This document shows positions 20,925 to 33,315 of a DNA stretch of 64,000 nucleotides, piece after piece (within the stretch, counting starts at the first letter, position 1; each line of letters starts with the position of its first letter). The notes beneath the pieces were generated by a model. That model saw only the letters and a program-made list of their open reading frames with translations, was not told where the DNA came from and did no database searches. Made by a program: the position numbers and the translations under genes. The DNA lies in NCBI GenBank assembly GCA_026874595.1, contig CM049307.1, forward strand, positions 60,212,870 through 60,276,869. Reading direction: 5' to 3'. The stretch is from Sipunculus nudus (Eukaryota > Annelida > Sipuncula > Golfingiida > Sipunculidae).

Positions 20925-22495
20925 CAAATAGAAATATTTGATAAATTTGGTAAAATTTTTTAAGTTCAGGAGCTGTCATATGGTCAAAAGTCGGTCGACG
21001 AGGGCAAAATGCAAACTCGATGTGTAACGGGTCATTTTCAAGCAACACACAAAAAATCAGGCCAGTATTTGCAGGCATTGTAAAAAAAATGTCCATATAC
21101 ATGTGCATTTTTTTTAATTATATTTTTTATGAAATTTTCTAAGTTCAGGATCTGTCATATGGTCAAAAATAGGTCAACTGGGACGAAACACGAACTCGAT
21201 CTGTAAGTGGTCATTAATTCCACAGACCAAACATTAGGGCAGTATCTGTAAGCATTGCATTGCGAAACTAGAATATTAGCAAAAGCTGATAATCAGTTAC
21301 AAATTTATATTGGAGAGGTATGTACCATATTTCATAACAATCCACCAAATGCTTTCAGAGAAATAAGCTCCTAAGTTTTTTTCTATTCTAAGCTCTGTGA
21401 CCTTGAAAAGTAGGTCAAGATCACCCATCTTTGAACTTGACCAAGATCTTGTAAATATGCAATAGCACTGAAGAAATGATGTTCCTGCGTTGAATACCTT
21501 TGGAGATATCTGCACAAAAGGCCCAAAATTGAAAAATCCGATTAAAATTCATTAAAAAAATAGAAATTGTAGGTGGTGCCACCAAAATTGTGCAGCACGT
21601 ACAGACCATCATTCCCAATGATCATAGTAAGTTTTGTGAAAATCCACACAATGGTTCCTGAGATATAAGCTTCTGAGAGTTTATCTACAATCAGCTCTAA
21701 AATGTAGAAAAATGGGTCAGGGTCACCCATCTTTAAACTTGACTGAGATTTTATCGATATACATCTTTACTGATGAAATAAAATTCCAACGGTGAATCCT
21801 TTTAGAGATATCCTGCTCACAAGGTAAAAAGATAACGGACGCCGGACGGACACCAGACGGACAGACGGACGGACAGACGGACGGACGGCAAGACAGACAG
21901 ACAGACACACAGACAGCTTGGGTGAAGAGAATACCCATCAGCCTATGAGCTGAGGGCTAAAAAAGGCTGCATGTACATTTCTCATGAAAATTTTTATTTT
22001 TCATGAAATGTTCTATGTTCAAGAGCAATCAAACGGTCAAAAGTAGGTCAACTGGGACAAAACACGAACTCGATCTGTAACTGGTCATTATCTCCCCACA
22101 CTACAAATCAGGCCCGTATCTGCAGTCATTGCGAAAAAGGTCTGTACATGTGCATTTTTCATGAAATTTTCTATGTTCAGGAGCCTTCAAACGGTCAAAA
22201 GTAGGTCAACCAGTACGAAACGCGAAATTTTCTATGTTCAGGAGCCTTCAAACGGTCAAAAGTAGGTCAACCAGGACGAAACGCGAACTCGATCAGTAAC
22301 TGGTCATTATCTGCCAACACACCAAAAATCAGGCCAATATCTGCAGGCATTGTAAAAAAAAGTCCGAACATGTGTATTTGTCAAGACAATTTCTATTTTT
22401 CATGAAATTTCCTAAGTTCAGGAGCCGTAAAACTGTCAAAAGTAGGTCAACCGGGACGAAACACGAACTCGATCTGTAACTGTGGCGGGGGCATA
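20925..22495. repeat. Degenerate tandem array with an inserted GACG-rich tail
   Basis: A unit containing TTCAGGAGC, GTCAAAAGTAGGTCAAC, GGGACGAAACACGAACTCGA and CTGTAACTGGTCATT recurs at about 20960, 21145, 22015, 22170, 22235 and 22415, partly truncated. Between about 21300 and 21962 lies different sequence ending in ACGGACGGACGG-type repeats and a CTGAGGGCTAAAAA tail, like the hairpin-ended family described elsewhere in the window. Confidence 0.75.
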
Positions 22496-22499
22496 AAAA

Positions 22500-23543
22500 A
22501 TTAGAAAGATCTTGTCTGTAATGTAAATATATATATTCCTATTGACCTAAAGAGGATCTAGTTTTGTTGTTTTTGTTGAAATTTTATGAAGAAAGAACAA
22601 CAGCTCAGCAAGACATTGTCTGTAATGTAAATTTAAAGAGTGTCGATCAGACTTTGAAAATTTCTAAAATAAATGTGATGGGATCATATACTTACACATT
22701 TCTTTCATGTTTTTTTCTTTTTCTCTCATGTTTTTGGCCAAAAATTGTTAAACGATCCATGCAAGCTATTTGTACTTCCGCTAGATGCTTGCTATGCCCT
22801 TTTTTTTAAATTTACCCTGGGATACACCAAGAGACTATATGAAAGCTTCCAGTTTCTTGATTCTGGGGTAATTAAAATCACCTCTAAATACCCAGCTACT
22901 GTCTCTGGAGCTAGATAACCAGGCTTTATGTGTGAAAGCTGCATTTTCAATAATAATATAAACCTGAAAATGGTATGCAAATAACAGTCAATGAGTATTT
23001 TTCACTTTAATATTTCTTGTGTTAATGTACTTTAATTACCTCAGGTCAGACTATCTTTATTTCTTTATAACTCCAACTGGCTATAGTTCGAACTTAATTG
23101 CTGCAAAAATAATTTATCTACGAAAACCTATATTATGGAATTCATTATCAGAAGCTCTATTTGAAAAATATATGTAGAACCTTTTACAGATGCAGTGACA
23201 TATAATAGTTAATCCCTTTCAGTTCTTTTACATGTGTGCTGACCATCTTCTACTTAAAAATACATTTAAGTTACAACACTACACTTACTGATGCATGTAT
23301 TTTTCTGTTGTTCAAATAATGCGTTATATATATATATTAGGGTTCAACGGTTAACATAATAAACAACTTGAACTGGATACCTTACAAAATTATATATAAA
23401 AATCATAATAATTATGCACGAACTCACAATATTTGATATGTTTAGAAGAAGACAATTTAACAGCCACGCAGTGTTCAATCAAGTTTAAATATGCTTGCTT
23501 CCTACTGATAAGGCTTATATCAATATAGTTAAAAAATGATTTC

Positions 23544-23545
<2 letters not shown>
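22500..23545. other. Intergenic stretch, no gene recognised
   Basis: AT-rich sequence upstream of the first CD225 copy. No 5' untranslated exon could be identified. Confidence 0.35.

Positions 23546-23602
<57 letters not shown>
23546..23602. repeat. (TA)n microsatellite
   Basis: About 28 AT units, 175 bp upstream of the CD225 start. Confidence 0.97.
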
Positions 23603-23604
<2 letters not shown>

Positions 23605-23776
23605 CATGTCTAAAAGACGCAGAACAGCCCCCTTTCCCGACTTTAGAACTGCGCCCCTTCTATTTTCAAATCCTTGACACCACTGCAATGAGAAGCCGTC
23701 ACTTTTATTTAATGCAATGCGTCATAACCATATAATGATTATGATACCAGAGTTGTCATTTCTATTATACTTGCAG

Positions 23777-24202
23777 ATGCAAGCCTACTCACAGTTCAAC
23801 AACCCTCAAACCGATGTTAATACCAACATGGCCACAGGAAACCAGGCAGTACAAATGGGAAACGTGCAGCATGTTGTCAATGTGGTGCAGCCGGAAATGA
23901 ACGAGTTCCCGCCTGAGCCCTGGAGCTGGTGTAACATGGTGACCGCCATCTTCTCCCTGGTGTGTTGCGCATGCTCACCGTTCGGCCTGCTGTCCACCAT
24001 CTTCGCCTCGTTCTCCTGGATTGACTACCGCACGTCTAAGTTCAAGCGTTTCATGTACCACCGCAAGGTTGCGTAATCGTTTGGCATCACTGCTATAGTG
24101 ATTGGTTCGATTGTACTTTTGACAATCATTATTCTAATTGTGCGAGCTGAAGCCATCCGAGCAGTGCTGCGCCATGCTGGCTTTCACTCAAACGGTAAAT
24201 AA
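23777..24202 (+). pseudogene. CD225/dispanin-family gene with a premature stop
   Basis: The ATG at 23777 comes directly after a good acceptor (TTATACTTGCAG), as in the paralogue at 53218, so a 5'UTR intron is conserved. The frame gives 99 residues: a Gln/Asn-rich N-terminus, then EFPPEPWSWCNMVTAIFSLV, a Cys cluster VCCACSP (likely palmitoylated, as in IFITM-like proteins), the first membrane segment (about residues 53-78) and a basic DYRTSKFKRFMYHRK loop. TAA at 24074-24076 stands where the paralogue has TAC (Tyr98 there). In the same frame the homology continues (FGITAIVIGS, then a second hydrophobic segment) to TAA at 24200-24202. It may be a recent pseudogene, a single-segment short protein or a sequencing error. 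CD225 proteins are small membrane-inserted proteins with one intramembrane and one transmembrane helix. Confidence 0.85.
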
Positions 24203-24483
24203 AAATATAGTTGATGAGTAGGCCTAGCGGAGAAGACCTTCACATTCAAGATCGCCACTACTATGTTCTTTGATAAGACTTAACCATCAAAAACGTCTCT
24301 TGCAAAACTGACTGGACTAACCGTTTCCATTTTCGGTACGTGCATGTGGAGTAGAAAATATATATAAGCATAGGATGCAAGATATCCAATAACAATAATG
24401 CAATAATTAACCTATACGGCGGTTTGTGAAACATCATAAAGCACTTGTCAATTTTCTTGTGAATTGTAACTCAATTGACAAAA

Positions 24484-24489
24484 AATAAA
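24484..24489 (+). promoter_or_regulatory. Candidate polyadenylation signal AATAAA
   Basis: AATAAA 282 bp beyond the distal stop of the CD225 copy. Confidence 0.45.
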
Positions 24490-26150
24490 CTTACAAACAG
24501 TTTATTTTGAACTTTTGTTTTATTTCGGAAACGTTTTTAAGTCAGTGTTGTTTAATAAAGACACCTTATTCCACTGAACGGAAGATACCTGCATTTTTTT
24601 TTCAGTGTTACCCATAATCATCTTATTAAGTATGATAAGTAGAATTAATTTTTAAATTACAATTATACACAGCTGTCTTTATTATGATATTCTGAGCAAA
24701 TATGTTGGCACCATTTACAGGTTCTTTCAGGATAAGTCGGCGTTCGATCACTTCAACCCCCCCCCCCCCCCCCCCCAATGACCTAGCCAGATCCGTGCCA
24801 ATAATGACCTAGCCAATAAACGCTGGCTCAGAATCGACTTCTCCGTACTTACTGTATTGCATTTTTTCTTGTCGATAAGAATTAACTGGCAAAATAAGAT
24901 GGGATGGTGCTGCCTTGTAAATGGGGAACACAGGTTCCTGGTACCAGTCACTTGAAAAATCTGAATATGATTTGCATTTCAGAAGGAAAGGGCGATGTGT
25001 TGGACTCGCTGTATTTACATATTTGACAAACAACTATGCACACTCCAGAATCCAGACACGCTTGGACGCGCTGGCCAAATGCCATGCACTCTGGTCTCTG
25101 TGTATCACACATGAAATCACCATGTGATCCAAAGGTTTTATTAACCTAAGTCTCTACGGGTGGCGCCAGCCTACGGTTGCCATTCCATAGCTTCCACCAG
25201 TCATCTGTCGGGTTTTTTTGTTTTGTTTTTTTTTTACCTTATAAAAATTGTATTTGTAAGGAATGTGATAGGCTTAATATCCTGCCAACTAACACCATGG
25301 GGTCGAGACAGCTTTGGGCGATAAGCCAGGACTACCATACACATTTTAACAATGATGTCCTATTCCATCGTTCTATAAAGTTTAAGTTCTATATAACACT
25401 GTCCCTTAACCATCCGTTGATAGACTGGTACCATGGCACTCTATTAACGCCTGTTGTGCCTATATGTCATAGGGAACAAAATACAGCGAGGTACTTTAAT
25501 TTAATCTATTAATTTTCAAAGCATCATGGCTAATTCTTCTATCTTTTTAAGCAACAAGGCCTCTTGAAAATCAACTGTGCATTACATTGGTGCTATCATA
25601 ATCACAAGGTTTCTTAAAACGACGAAAGATAACGACAAGGCAACCACCTTATGCTGATATTGTCAAGAAGGTATTTTATACATGATTCCAAGAGGTTTTC
25701 CCATTCGGATACTAATTTACACGGCCTTTTCATAAGGGTCGGTCTCAAGACGTTGATGTAGAGCAGCAGAGCGTGGGCATGGGGCATCAACTTGTTTTTT
25801 AGGGTGGGGGCAAACTCCAATGAATTATTATCTTTTATTATCAGTACCCTCATAGTGGTGACGAGTTCTTATTTTTAGTTAACACATCCCAAATGCTCTC
25901 TGAAGCAAAATATTTTACCTCTGCAGCACAAAAAAAAAACAAACATATTTTGTTTACTTTGTAAATAAGTAATCATGTCCCATACTTGCCGGAATGAGGC
26001 TGTGAATCCTAATTTCAAAAGATGGCTAAAAGTATGGGATATTGTTTTTATTGTTAGAGATCAAATGGCCAGGTGGCCATTAAAACAATCCTAATATTAC
26101 TGCATTACAAAAATCCTAAATCAGTTTAAAAAAAAATTGCTGCAAAAGAT
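24490..26150. other. Intergenic stretch, no gene recognised
   Basis: It has a C-tract at about 24758-24777. The open frames at 24748-25512 show no family resemblance. Confidence 0.35.
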
Positions 26151-26154
26151 TAAA

Positions 26155-26400
26155 GGTTTTGGATGAATGGTTTGGCTTAAAATGCATCCACAATCTTTTT
26201 AAAGGCGTGGGTCATGTGAAATTGACATTTGACCTCATGACCCCGAATTCAAGGGGGTTGTTTATTGCCATGTCATTTATAAAGCAAAGTTTGAAACCAA
26301 TATGTCAATTATCATCTTGATATTAATTTGTAAACAGATTTATCCTCTGACCTAAACATTTGACCGTGTGAACCAAAAATCAATCAGGTTCTTCTCCTAT
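26155..26400. repeat. Modules of the composite TGACCT-rich repeat
   Basis: Contains TTGGCTTAAAATGCATCCAC, CAATCTTTTTAAAG, ATTTGACCTCATGACC and related blocks that recur at 37440-38110 and 48600-49400. A further module lies at about 27140-27300. The two are separated by unrelated, GC-richer sequence. Confidence 0.7.
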
Positions 26401-26404
26401 TACG

Positions 26405-27130
26405 CTCTTTACACAGCGCTTTACCTATAGGGCCACCACCTATATCGTAAGGCGCTGTTGGTTATGACCTTGTATCCTGAATTGCTACACCAGAGGGGAG
26501 TACTGTATTTTTGTCCAATCAGATGAGACCTTGTGCTGGAAGACAAAGCCAAGCGAGGAATAGACGGAGCCAATCATGTTTATTTTGTTTGAGTGACAGC
26601 TCATCGCCCCGCGTAACCGTCTGAACAGGCCACAGGCTCAGAGAGAATTGCCCCTGACGTGGTTTGCTTAGGGCCTTGGGCACATAGGATGCTCGGCCGG
26701 TGGGATGTAATTAAAACGAAACGTAACAACAAAGGCTGCGTGCACACCTCGCTGGCTTGTTTCAGTTCTGCAGACAACAGATACATGGCTACGCTAACAC
26801 AGTCATAATGTCATAATCCAACCGGTCGATGATGCGACAATGCAGAGGGAGCAATTTAAATTCGACCGGAAACTCATCAAGCGGCGCTTGAAGCGCAGCA
26901 ATGGGCGGAGCCAGGGTGCCTGTAAAGTGTTTGTTTATTGGCATCCGATTGGCTGCTTGTCACATCGTACGCACGTTTATTTCAGCGGACAACGAACCGC
27001 CATCTGGTGTCTAAATATATCATAAACGGTCAAAGCTGGCAGCGTGAAAATCAGTTGCTTCTTTAGAAGCGCAAGATTTCCGCTGCCTCGGGAGCGTATC
27101 TCCTATTGGCAGGTCAACAACAAGCGCAAG
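26405..27130. other. GC-richer intergenic block, no gene recognised
   Basis: This block has more CpG than its surroundings and interrupts the composite repeat. The open frames at 26601-26786 and 26840-27025 have no resemblance I can name. It could be an inserted element or an unrecognised promoter. Confidence 0.35.
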
Positions 27131-27354
27131 ACGGAAGATTTGGGATGAAAAGTTTGGCTTAAAATGCAACACAATCAGTTTTAACGAATAGTTTTCTATG
27201 ACCTTGACCTCATGACTCCAAAATCAGCACAATTCTTGCTTTACTGATGGGCCATATGTCTAATTTTGAAATCCAAATGTCAGTCCAAACTGGAGTTATA
27301 ATCCGGTAACGAATATGTGGACAGATGGACCAACAGATGAGACTGATAAGGTGA

Positions 27355-27648
27355 ATACTATACTCAATACTCAAAGCAGGATTCATGGCAATCCATGCAT
27401 TAATTATCAAGATACTTGAGGTTTTATATCAAATTTTTAATTATTCGGGGGGGGGGGGGGGTTATTTACAAGCCCCATATGTTGAAGGATATAGGTCGCA
27501 GTGACCTAATATCAGGTTTCCAAGCACGTTTATTTATTGGCTCCCTGGATATACACTAAGAAGTATTATGGCTCAGCGCTTACGATTTGTTCCCTGCTAA
27601 CGGCCTGCCGGATGGACGACGAACAATCAGTCAGCTGAGTTAAAAACA
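27355..27648 (+). repeat. Terminal unit of the composite repeat, copy 1
   Basis: Contains CAATCCATGCATTAAT, a G-tract, ATATAGGTCGCAGTGACCTA, TACGATTTGTTCCCTGCTAA, GGATGGACGACG and a shortened tail CAGTCAGCTGAGTTAAAAAC. The same order occurs at 38128-38391, 49730-50040 and 61764-61999. Confidence 0.8.
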
Positions 27649-27890
27649 AACTTTACAAACATAGCATAGGAAAAACGTGTGAAACTGAAATGTTACGTTT
27701 TGATAACCAAACAGCAAATTATGAATCATTTGTTTGTGTGCAATCTAGTCGTCTGTAAATAAAGAACAATGATCAAATTTGGAGGGACGACTCTTTTATT
27801 ACAAACTTGGCAAGGTGTGCTCGTAATATACATGTATACAATTTACATATTTTCAATGATTATTTCAAGTCATCATAAAGTCATATTTTT

Positions 27891-27956
27891 AAGGCTTTGT
27901 CATTAGTCCTCCTGAGTTGGACCCCCCCCCCCCCCTTTAACCTGGACCCACCCCTG
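27891..27956 (+). mobile_element. Right-end fragment of the GGATCCGCCCCTG MITE family
   Basis: AAGGCTTTGTCATTAGTCCTCC and the following GTTGGACCC, C-run and CACCCCTG match the right half of the copy at 31738-31922. Confidence 0.7.
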
Positions 27957-27959
27957 ATA

Positions 27960-29536
27960 AATCGAAACGATTAAATAAGGTGTGCATCATTACATACAGT
28001 AAGGTGATAATATAAGTGTCTTACCATATATGAAATAGGGTCACTGACACCTTCTTCTTAAAATTGGGCAAAATATCTTACCATACCTAACTTAACTCTT
28101 CAAATTTTCTCATTATCATACCCGCTGGGGCATTATTCCTCAAATTTGGCATATAGATTCTTTAATTTAGTTCCTTTGTCAAAAGAGGTGATTGGTTTGT
28201 CAATATTACGTCACTGATAGTTTTTATGGGTTAGAAATAATTTGAATTTCTAATTCACATTTTGTGCATTGGAATTATTGGAAGTATTATTTCTATATTT
28301 ACATTAGCATCATGGGGTTTTATTAACTAACGGCGTGGAAAAGTTTTGTTTTGTGATAAATCTTAGGTAATTTATATTATTAAAAAAAAAGATATGGTAT
28401 CCAAAGTACTGTTTCTACGATTATAAAGCAGTATAAGGGCGTGTTTTGGTGCCCTGTCCAAAATTTGGTTAACCGTTTTAAATTTGGTTACGACTAAAGG
28501 CGTTTTGGCATTCCAGTTCACGGTTCTGCTTGAACCAGTGGTCGCAGAACTGATGGCATATAAGGCCCTCATACAAAATCAAAGTTCCGGGGCCTATACA
28601 TCTGTGAACATGGCCCTGGAACAAGAATAAGTGTACTGATCTTTGAGTGCAAACGGTTTGAAACGCAGTCGCCTCACGGTCATTTTGCCTTGAAAAACAA
28701 AACTACGACAAACTTACCGTGGACATCCAGATAAACCATCTCTTTCTTAGTTCTTAAAATCTGTTTAACAACTTTTTTTCACCACAAAACACCCGCATAT
28801 ATTTATGAAGCTCTAGAAATCTCGACATTGATTTCGTCAATTCAGGGCCGCCATTTTGTTTATGACAACGTAGAGTTTTAGTGCAATTTAGCAACAAGCT
28901 TCAGTGCACAGCCAACAAAATACCTAGCCAAAACGCACCGAAATGTAAATTAATTGTTCTTGACGCATAACAGCAGGCCTATGATTAGTATGATAATTCC
29001 ATTTACAGCTGCTTGTTTGATCTAAAGTGTCCCCTTTGTCATTGCCACTAAATATAGAGCACACTGTATAAAGCTCAATGATACATATAACGTGTGACTA
29101 TATGTTTACATATTTTTTATGATTTCTTTTTGTTGATATTGCGTATGCCTTGCAAATACGTGTCGTTTTTATTGCGACATGTATGCAAAAAAAAAAAAAA
29201 AATACGTGCCATGTGGCTACCATGTTTACATTTCCTTTTCTATGATTTGTGCTTGCCAGGGATGTTTAAGCCATGCGGCTACCACGTTTACATTTTTTCT
29301 ATGATTTCTGCTTGCAAAAATCTTATACTTTGAGGTTTCATTTTACATATTTTATTCCTTATGAATATCTAATTTCAGTTGTTTTAATTTTACACAAGGA
29401 AACAGAGTAGCAGGTGTTCGACAACTATTTGTTTATGTCAGTTCTTACCCATACCGATGAGCAAGTGATATAGGGCAAAGAAATTAAGTGCATTTTACTG
29501 ATATAAACGATACCTTTGTTCTTTTTGTAACATATG
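27960..29536. other. Intergenic stretch downstream of the NAT16-like gene
   Basis: No gene recognised. A short local repeat of a CATGTTTACATTT block occurs around 29100-29300. TTTATT at 29351-29356 gives AATAAA on the - strand, 181 bp past the stop codon of the acetyltransferase. Confidence 0.4.
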
Positions 29537-30073
29537 TTAAACACTATCATTTTTCTTTAGTGTTTTCTCAGAAGCATATACTTCGAATTCCTCGGCAATA
29601 TCGCCATATTCAACCAGAAGAGGTTTCATGTTCTTTTGATTAAGCGGCCCGAGTACCCGGAAGAAAAGCCTGGCCTCGTCAGGAGGGATCTTTCTCATTA
29701 TATCTTCCAAATGTCGCCGAAAATGACAATCGAAGGTGGCGCCGTCTTGTGAGGAGAAATGAAGATTTACGACATAGCCTCGATCTGAAATATGTAGGTC
29801 AGAGATGCTCAAAGCGGTGCAAGTGTTTCCTTCACTCAGTTTAACGTATGCGGGATGTTTTTCTGCAGCGATCGCTATATTTTCCCACGTAAATGAAGCT
29901 GGGATCCAGCACGTACTGTATAAAAACACCTTTCCAATAGTCAGCGGCACTTCAGTATCAACGTGTGACGTCATTAGCTCTTTGACCGACACGACACGCT
30001 GGTTCTCAAAGCTCCGCCCCTCCTTTAGTTTTTCTCCCATTTTGGATGTAGTCGTGTCTAAACGATAATGAAT
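29537..30073 (-). CDS. NAT16-like exon 3 (C-terminal half)
   Basis: The acceptor on the - strand is CCTTTTTCAG before 30073. The frame starts [20 protein letters not shown], includes [18 protein letters not shown] and [11 protein letters not shown]-like helical stretches, and ends KKNDSV-stop at 29537. An internal ATG at 30040 is not the start, because the open frame and the phase continue upstream to the splice site. Confidence 0.87.
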   Translation of the reverse strand: MHYRLDTTTSKMGEKLKEGRSFENQRVVSVKELMTSHVDTEVPLTIGKVFLYSTCWIPASFTWENIAIAAEKHPAYVKLSEGNTCTALSISDLHISDRGYVVNLHFSSQDGATFDCHFRRHLEDIMRKIPPDEARLFFRVLGPLNQKNMKPLLVEYGDIAEEFEVYASEKTLKKNDSV

Positions 30074-33000
30074 CTGAAAAAGGAAAAGTTACTTTTAAAA
30101 TAGAAAGGATGTATAAATACCAGGTCGTTTTATCAAGGTGCCGTGGTTACAATTAAGCGCCACCTTGAGTTTATGTTTAAACCAGAGCATGATAAAAGAG
30201 GCTGATTTTTAAAGATTTAGTTTGGCAAATATCAAACTCCTTGGTACCTTCACAAATGATAATACAGTTTAAACAATTGCACATTAAGATGTTTAACACC
30301 AGATGGCGCTATTTCTTTGTGTAACCACGTGCCGTTTTATTTATCCTGCACACTGCGCAGACTCGAACTCACAAGAGTACGCATCTGCTGTTAAGGGTTT
30401 ATGGGCGTCACAATCTGACCCCCTTCAATGCACCGCGGATTCTACATACACAAGCGGCGTAGGTAAAATGTCGTGAAGACTGTAATTGTAGTGCGTTCAA
30501 ATATGTTGGATTAAAATTGTTTTAAGGCAAATTTCATAAACATGGGTGTTTTTGAGGTATAGACTTCACGGCGCAAGTTATATTCTGTAAGCATACGCAT
30601 GTGAAATATAAATAAAAAAAAAGTTTCCTTAAAATTTAACAATTTTTTATTTTTAAATTTGACAGTTCAGACAAGTTCCGTCCCTCCAGGAGTGCCTACC
30701 AGAAAGGCTGATGCAAACAAGATGTGCCTTAAGACGCATTTAAAGGCAACACATCTATAGGAATGAAAGTGTTCGTTTTATCTTTTCACATAGTTCCACA
30801 TTGGACTCATCATTTCAGTGGTGTAAAGAAATGTTATTGGTCGAACATATACTTAAAGAGACAATCAGAGACCACAAGCAGTTTTATGTAATTCACTCAC
30901 TAACATTACACGCACAATAATAAGTGACCATCTCTTTAATAACTGGATAACTTTGCTAAAAAACTGATCACGTTTATTGATTATTCGTTACTTATTCCCA
31001 AATAGCTGGCATTTCTTAACGAATCTAATGGTCGCCACAGAGGGCATTTCTGTTCGCGTGATCGAAGACTTTGCTTCGAACCTAAGGCCAGATTCAATCA
31101 TCATATCCATACTGAGAAAAAAAAAAACAAGACAGTTTCCACACTAAGCAATAATCCGGATCGCGAATCGTATTACTCTGTCCGCAGTTCGCTCTAACGT
31201 ATTCCAACTTAAAAGTGCAATATATACAGTTCGATTCTCTTTAGTCTGTATGAAGCTAGTTTTTAACTGTCAGTCATGCAGCCTTGGACGATGGAAGATG
31301 CCATGCATTCGGTAAGACTGCGTTCCGTTGTTGCAGCACAGTAAATTGGACTATAAAGCAAGTGCGGACAGCAGAATCACGATGCATTGAATAAATCGAT
31401 TTAAATCATTTAAAGCAAACTATGGCGATATGGCAGACTAAAGTTGACCAGTTCAGTACAATCAGGATTTCATGCGAAAAAGAGTGGATACGACAAAATA
31501 AAAAAAAATAAATAAAAAAAAACCAGGCAAGACCTATGGATTGACGCTCAAACGGATGGCTTGACCTAAACCCAGAAAGTTAGGTGGAGGGACAAACGGA
31601 CGGACACGTAAATACACAGACAGACATTAAGAAACAAAAGTGAAGGCCCGGACACACCGTAGCTCTGCAGTTGAGAAAGTGCCGACTACCGATGCATTGG
31701 ACGGTTACACCAAACGCCGTCATAATGTAGAAGCGGATCCAGGGGGATGGTATAGGGGGTCCGCCCCCCCCCCCCCTTTCAGCAGCACAAGCTTTTTTAA
31801 GTGTTTCAGACCAATTTTTCGGCCTTGACCCCCCTTTCCTGGACCTGGGGACCTTTTTTAGGCTTTGTCATTAGTCCTCCAGGGTTGGACCCCTCCTTTT
31901 CCAAATCCCGGATCCGCCCCTGTAATAGAAGAGTGAATATTATAAGTAATGTTTCCCAGATTCTAAGGTCAAACAACAGAAGATGAGCACCCTACAATTC
32001 GCCCCTGGCGCATGTTTCCGACATTTTAATTATTAGTCACAGGCATCGATCTTCACAAACCTATCAGGGTGAGCTTACCATGTGAGCAACCAGCTTGTAT
32101 CCTGACGTGGGATCCTCTGTACGTTTCTTCGCTAGTTCTTTATCGATCGTCACATAACGATAGGTTTCTATACTGGGATGGTCCTGTTGAACCTTCTTCA
32201 GTATGTACTGGTCGAGGTATTTGATAAAACCTTTACCTTGATGTTCCTGTCTCAGTCTCATGTTCCCTGCCACCGTAGCTCTGTCATTTACCAAAACCCG
32301 ATGTCCAGCAAACCCAATCTGCGAAAATACCAGCACAATTAAAATTAATATAACATTTCACTAGAAAACTAGAAATCTGCATTCTTAGGAATAATAAGCC
32401 TCCGCCATGTTGGGGGTCCCCATTGTGGGATGAACCCATACCGAGCGGGCATTCACTTTTTCGGCCAATATTCACAGGTTCATTCGTGCATAAGTTACCG
32501 TACATTTGTGAATATTTCTTGATGACGTTCCTGAATCCGGATCATTTTCCGGATCCACGACAAAAAATATTCTAATCGATTCTTTATAGACCCATTCACG
32601 AAATGCCCTGAAAATTTCATGAGATACCGTTCAGGACTGCGTGATTTATTTGTAAACAAAAATATAAACACACACATGTGGGACGAACGCATACCCAGCT
32701 AGAGGAAGTGATTAATCCTGAAGCGGGAAAATGATAAAATGCGAGGATATTAACGAATGTGAACACCGCCGATATGAATGTGTTGTTTTATGTTTCATGC
32801 ATGTAACAAAAGTAGATTATGATCAAGCATTTCATGTATCCGTAATTACTTTTCGAACATATGAAGGAACAGTCTCGAACCTTTAAGCATTGAAATAGCC
32901 TTAATTTTTCGTAAATCCTGAAACTGAATCAGGAGACGACAAAAAGGCCGTCAGTAATACACTTTCAGTAATCATGCAAAGATAAAATATTAAGGTATAG

Positions 33001-33243
33001 TGCATTGTGACCATATACTTATCAAAGGTGTCACTTTTTATTGTCACGTCGCTCTTAATGATAGATTGCGTGATAACCACTTAAACAAAGCGTCACATAA
33101 TTTGCCGGATCGATTTCATGTGCCTTTACCAAACTTGATATGTTGTTTTACACCAGGCTGATATGGCTAGGTCCCGACCATAGATTTAACGTGAAGTTCA
33201 GTTTTACATTGACGCCTCATATATCGCCCACTTTGACTGCGCC

Positions 33244-33315
<72 letters not shown>

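Noticed and set aside
20925-22495. Regular repeats considered as a CRISPR array
   Set aside because: Units are about 150 bp, degenerate and without uniform short spacers, in a eukaryotic genome.
30040-30040. ATG at 30040 as the start of a separate 167-residue gene
   Set aside because: The frame stays open upstream to an acceptor in phase with exon 32079-32318, so it is an internal Met.
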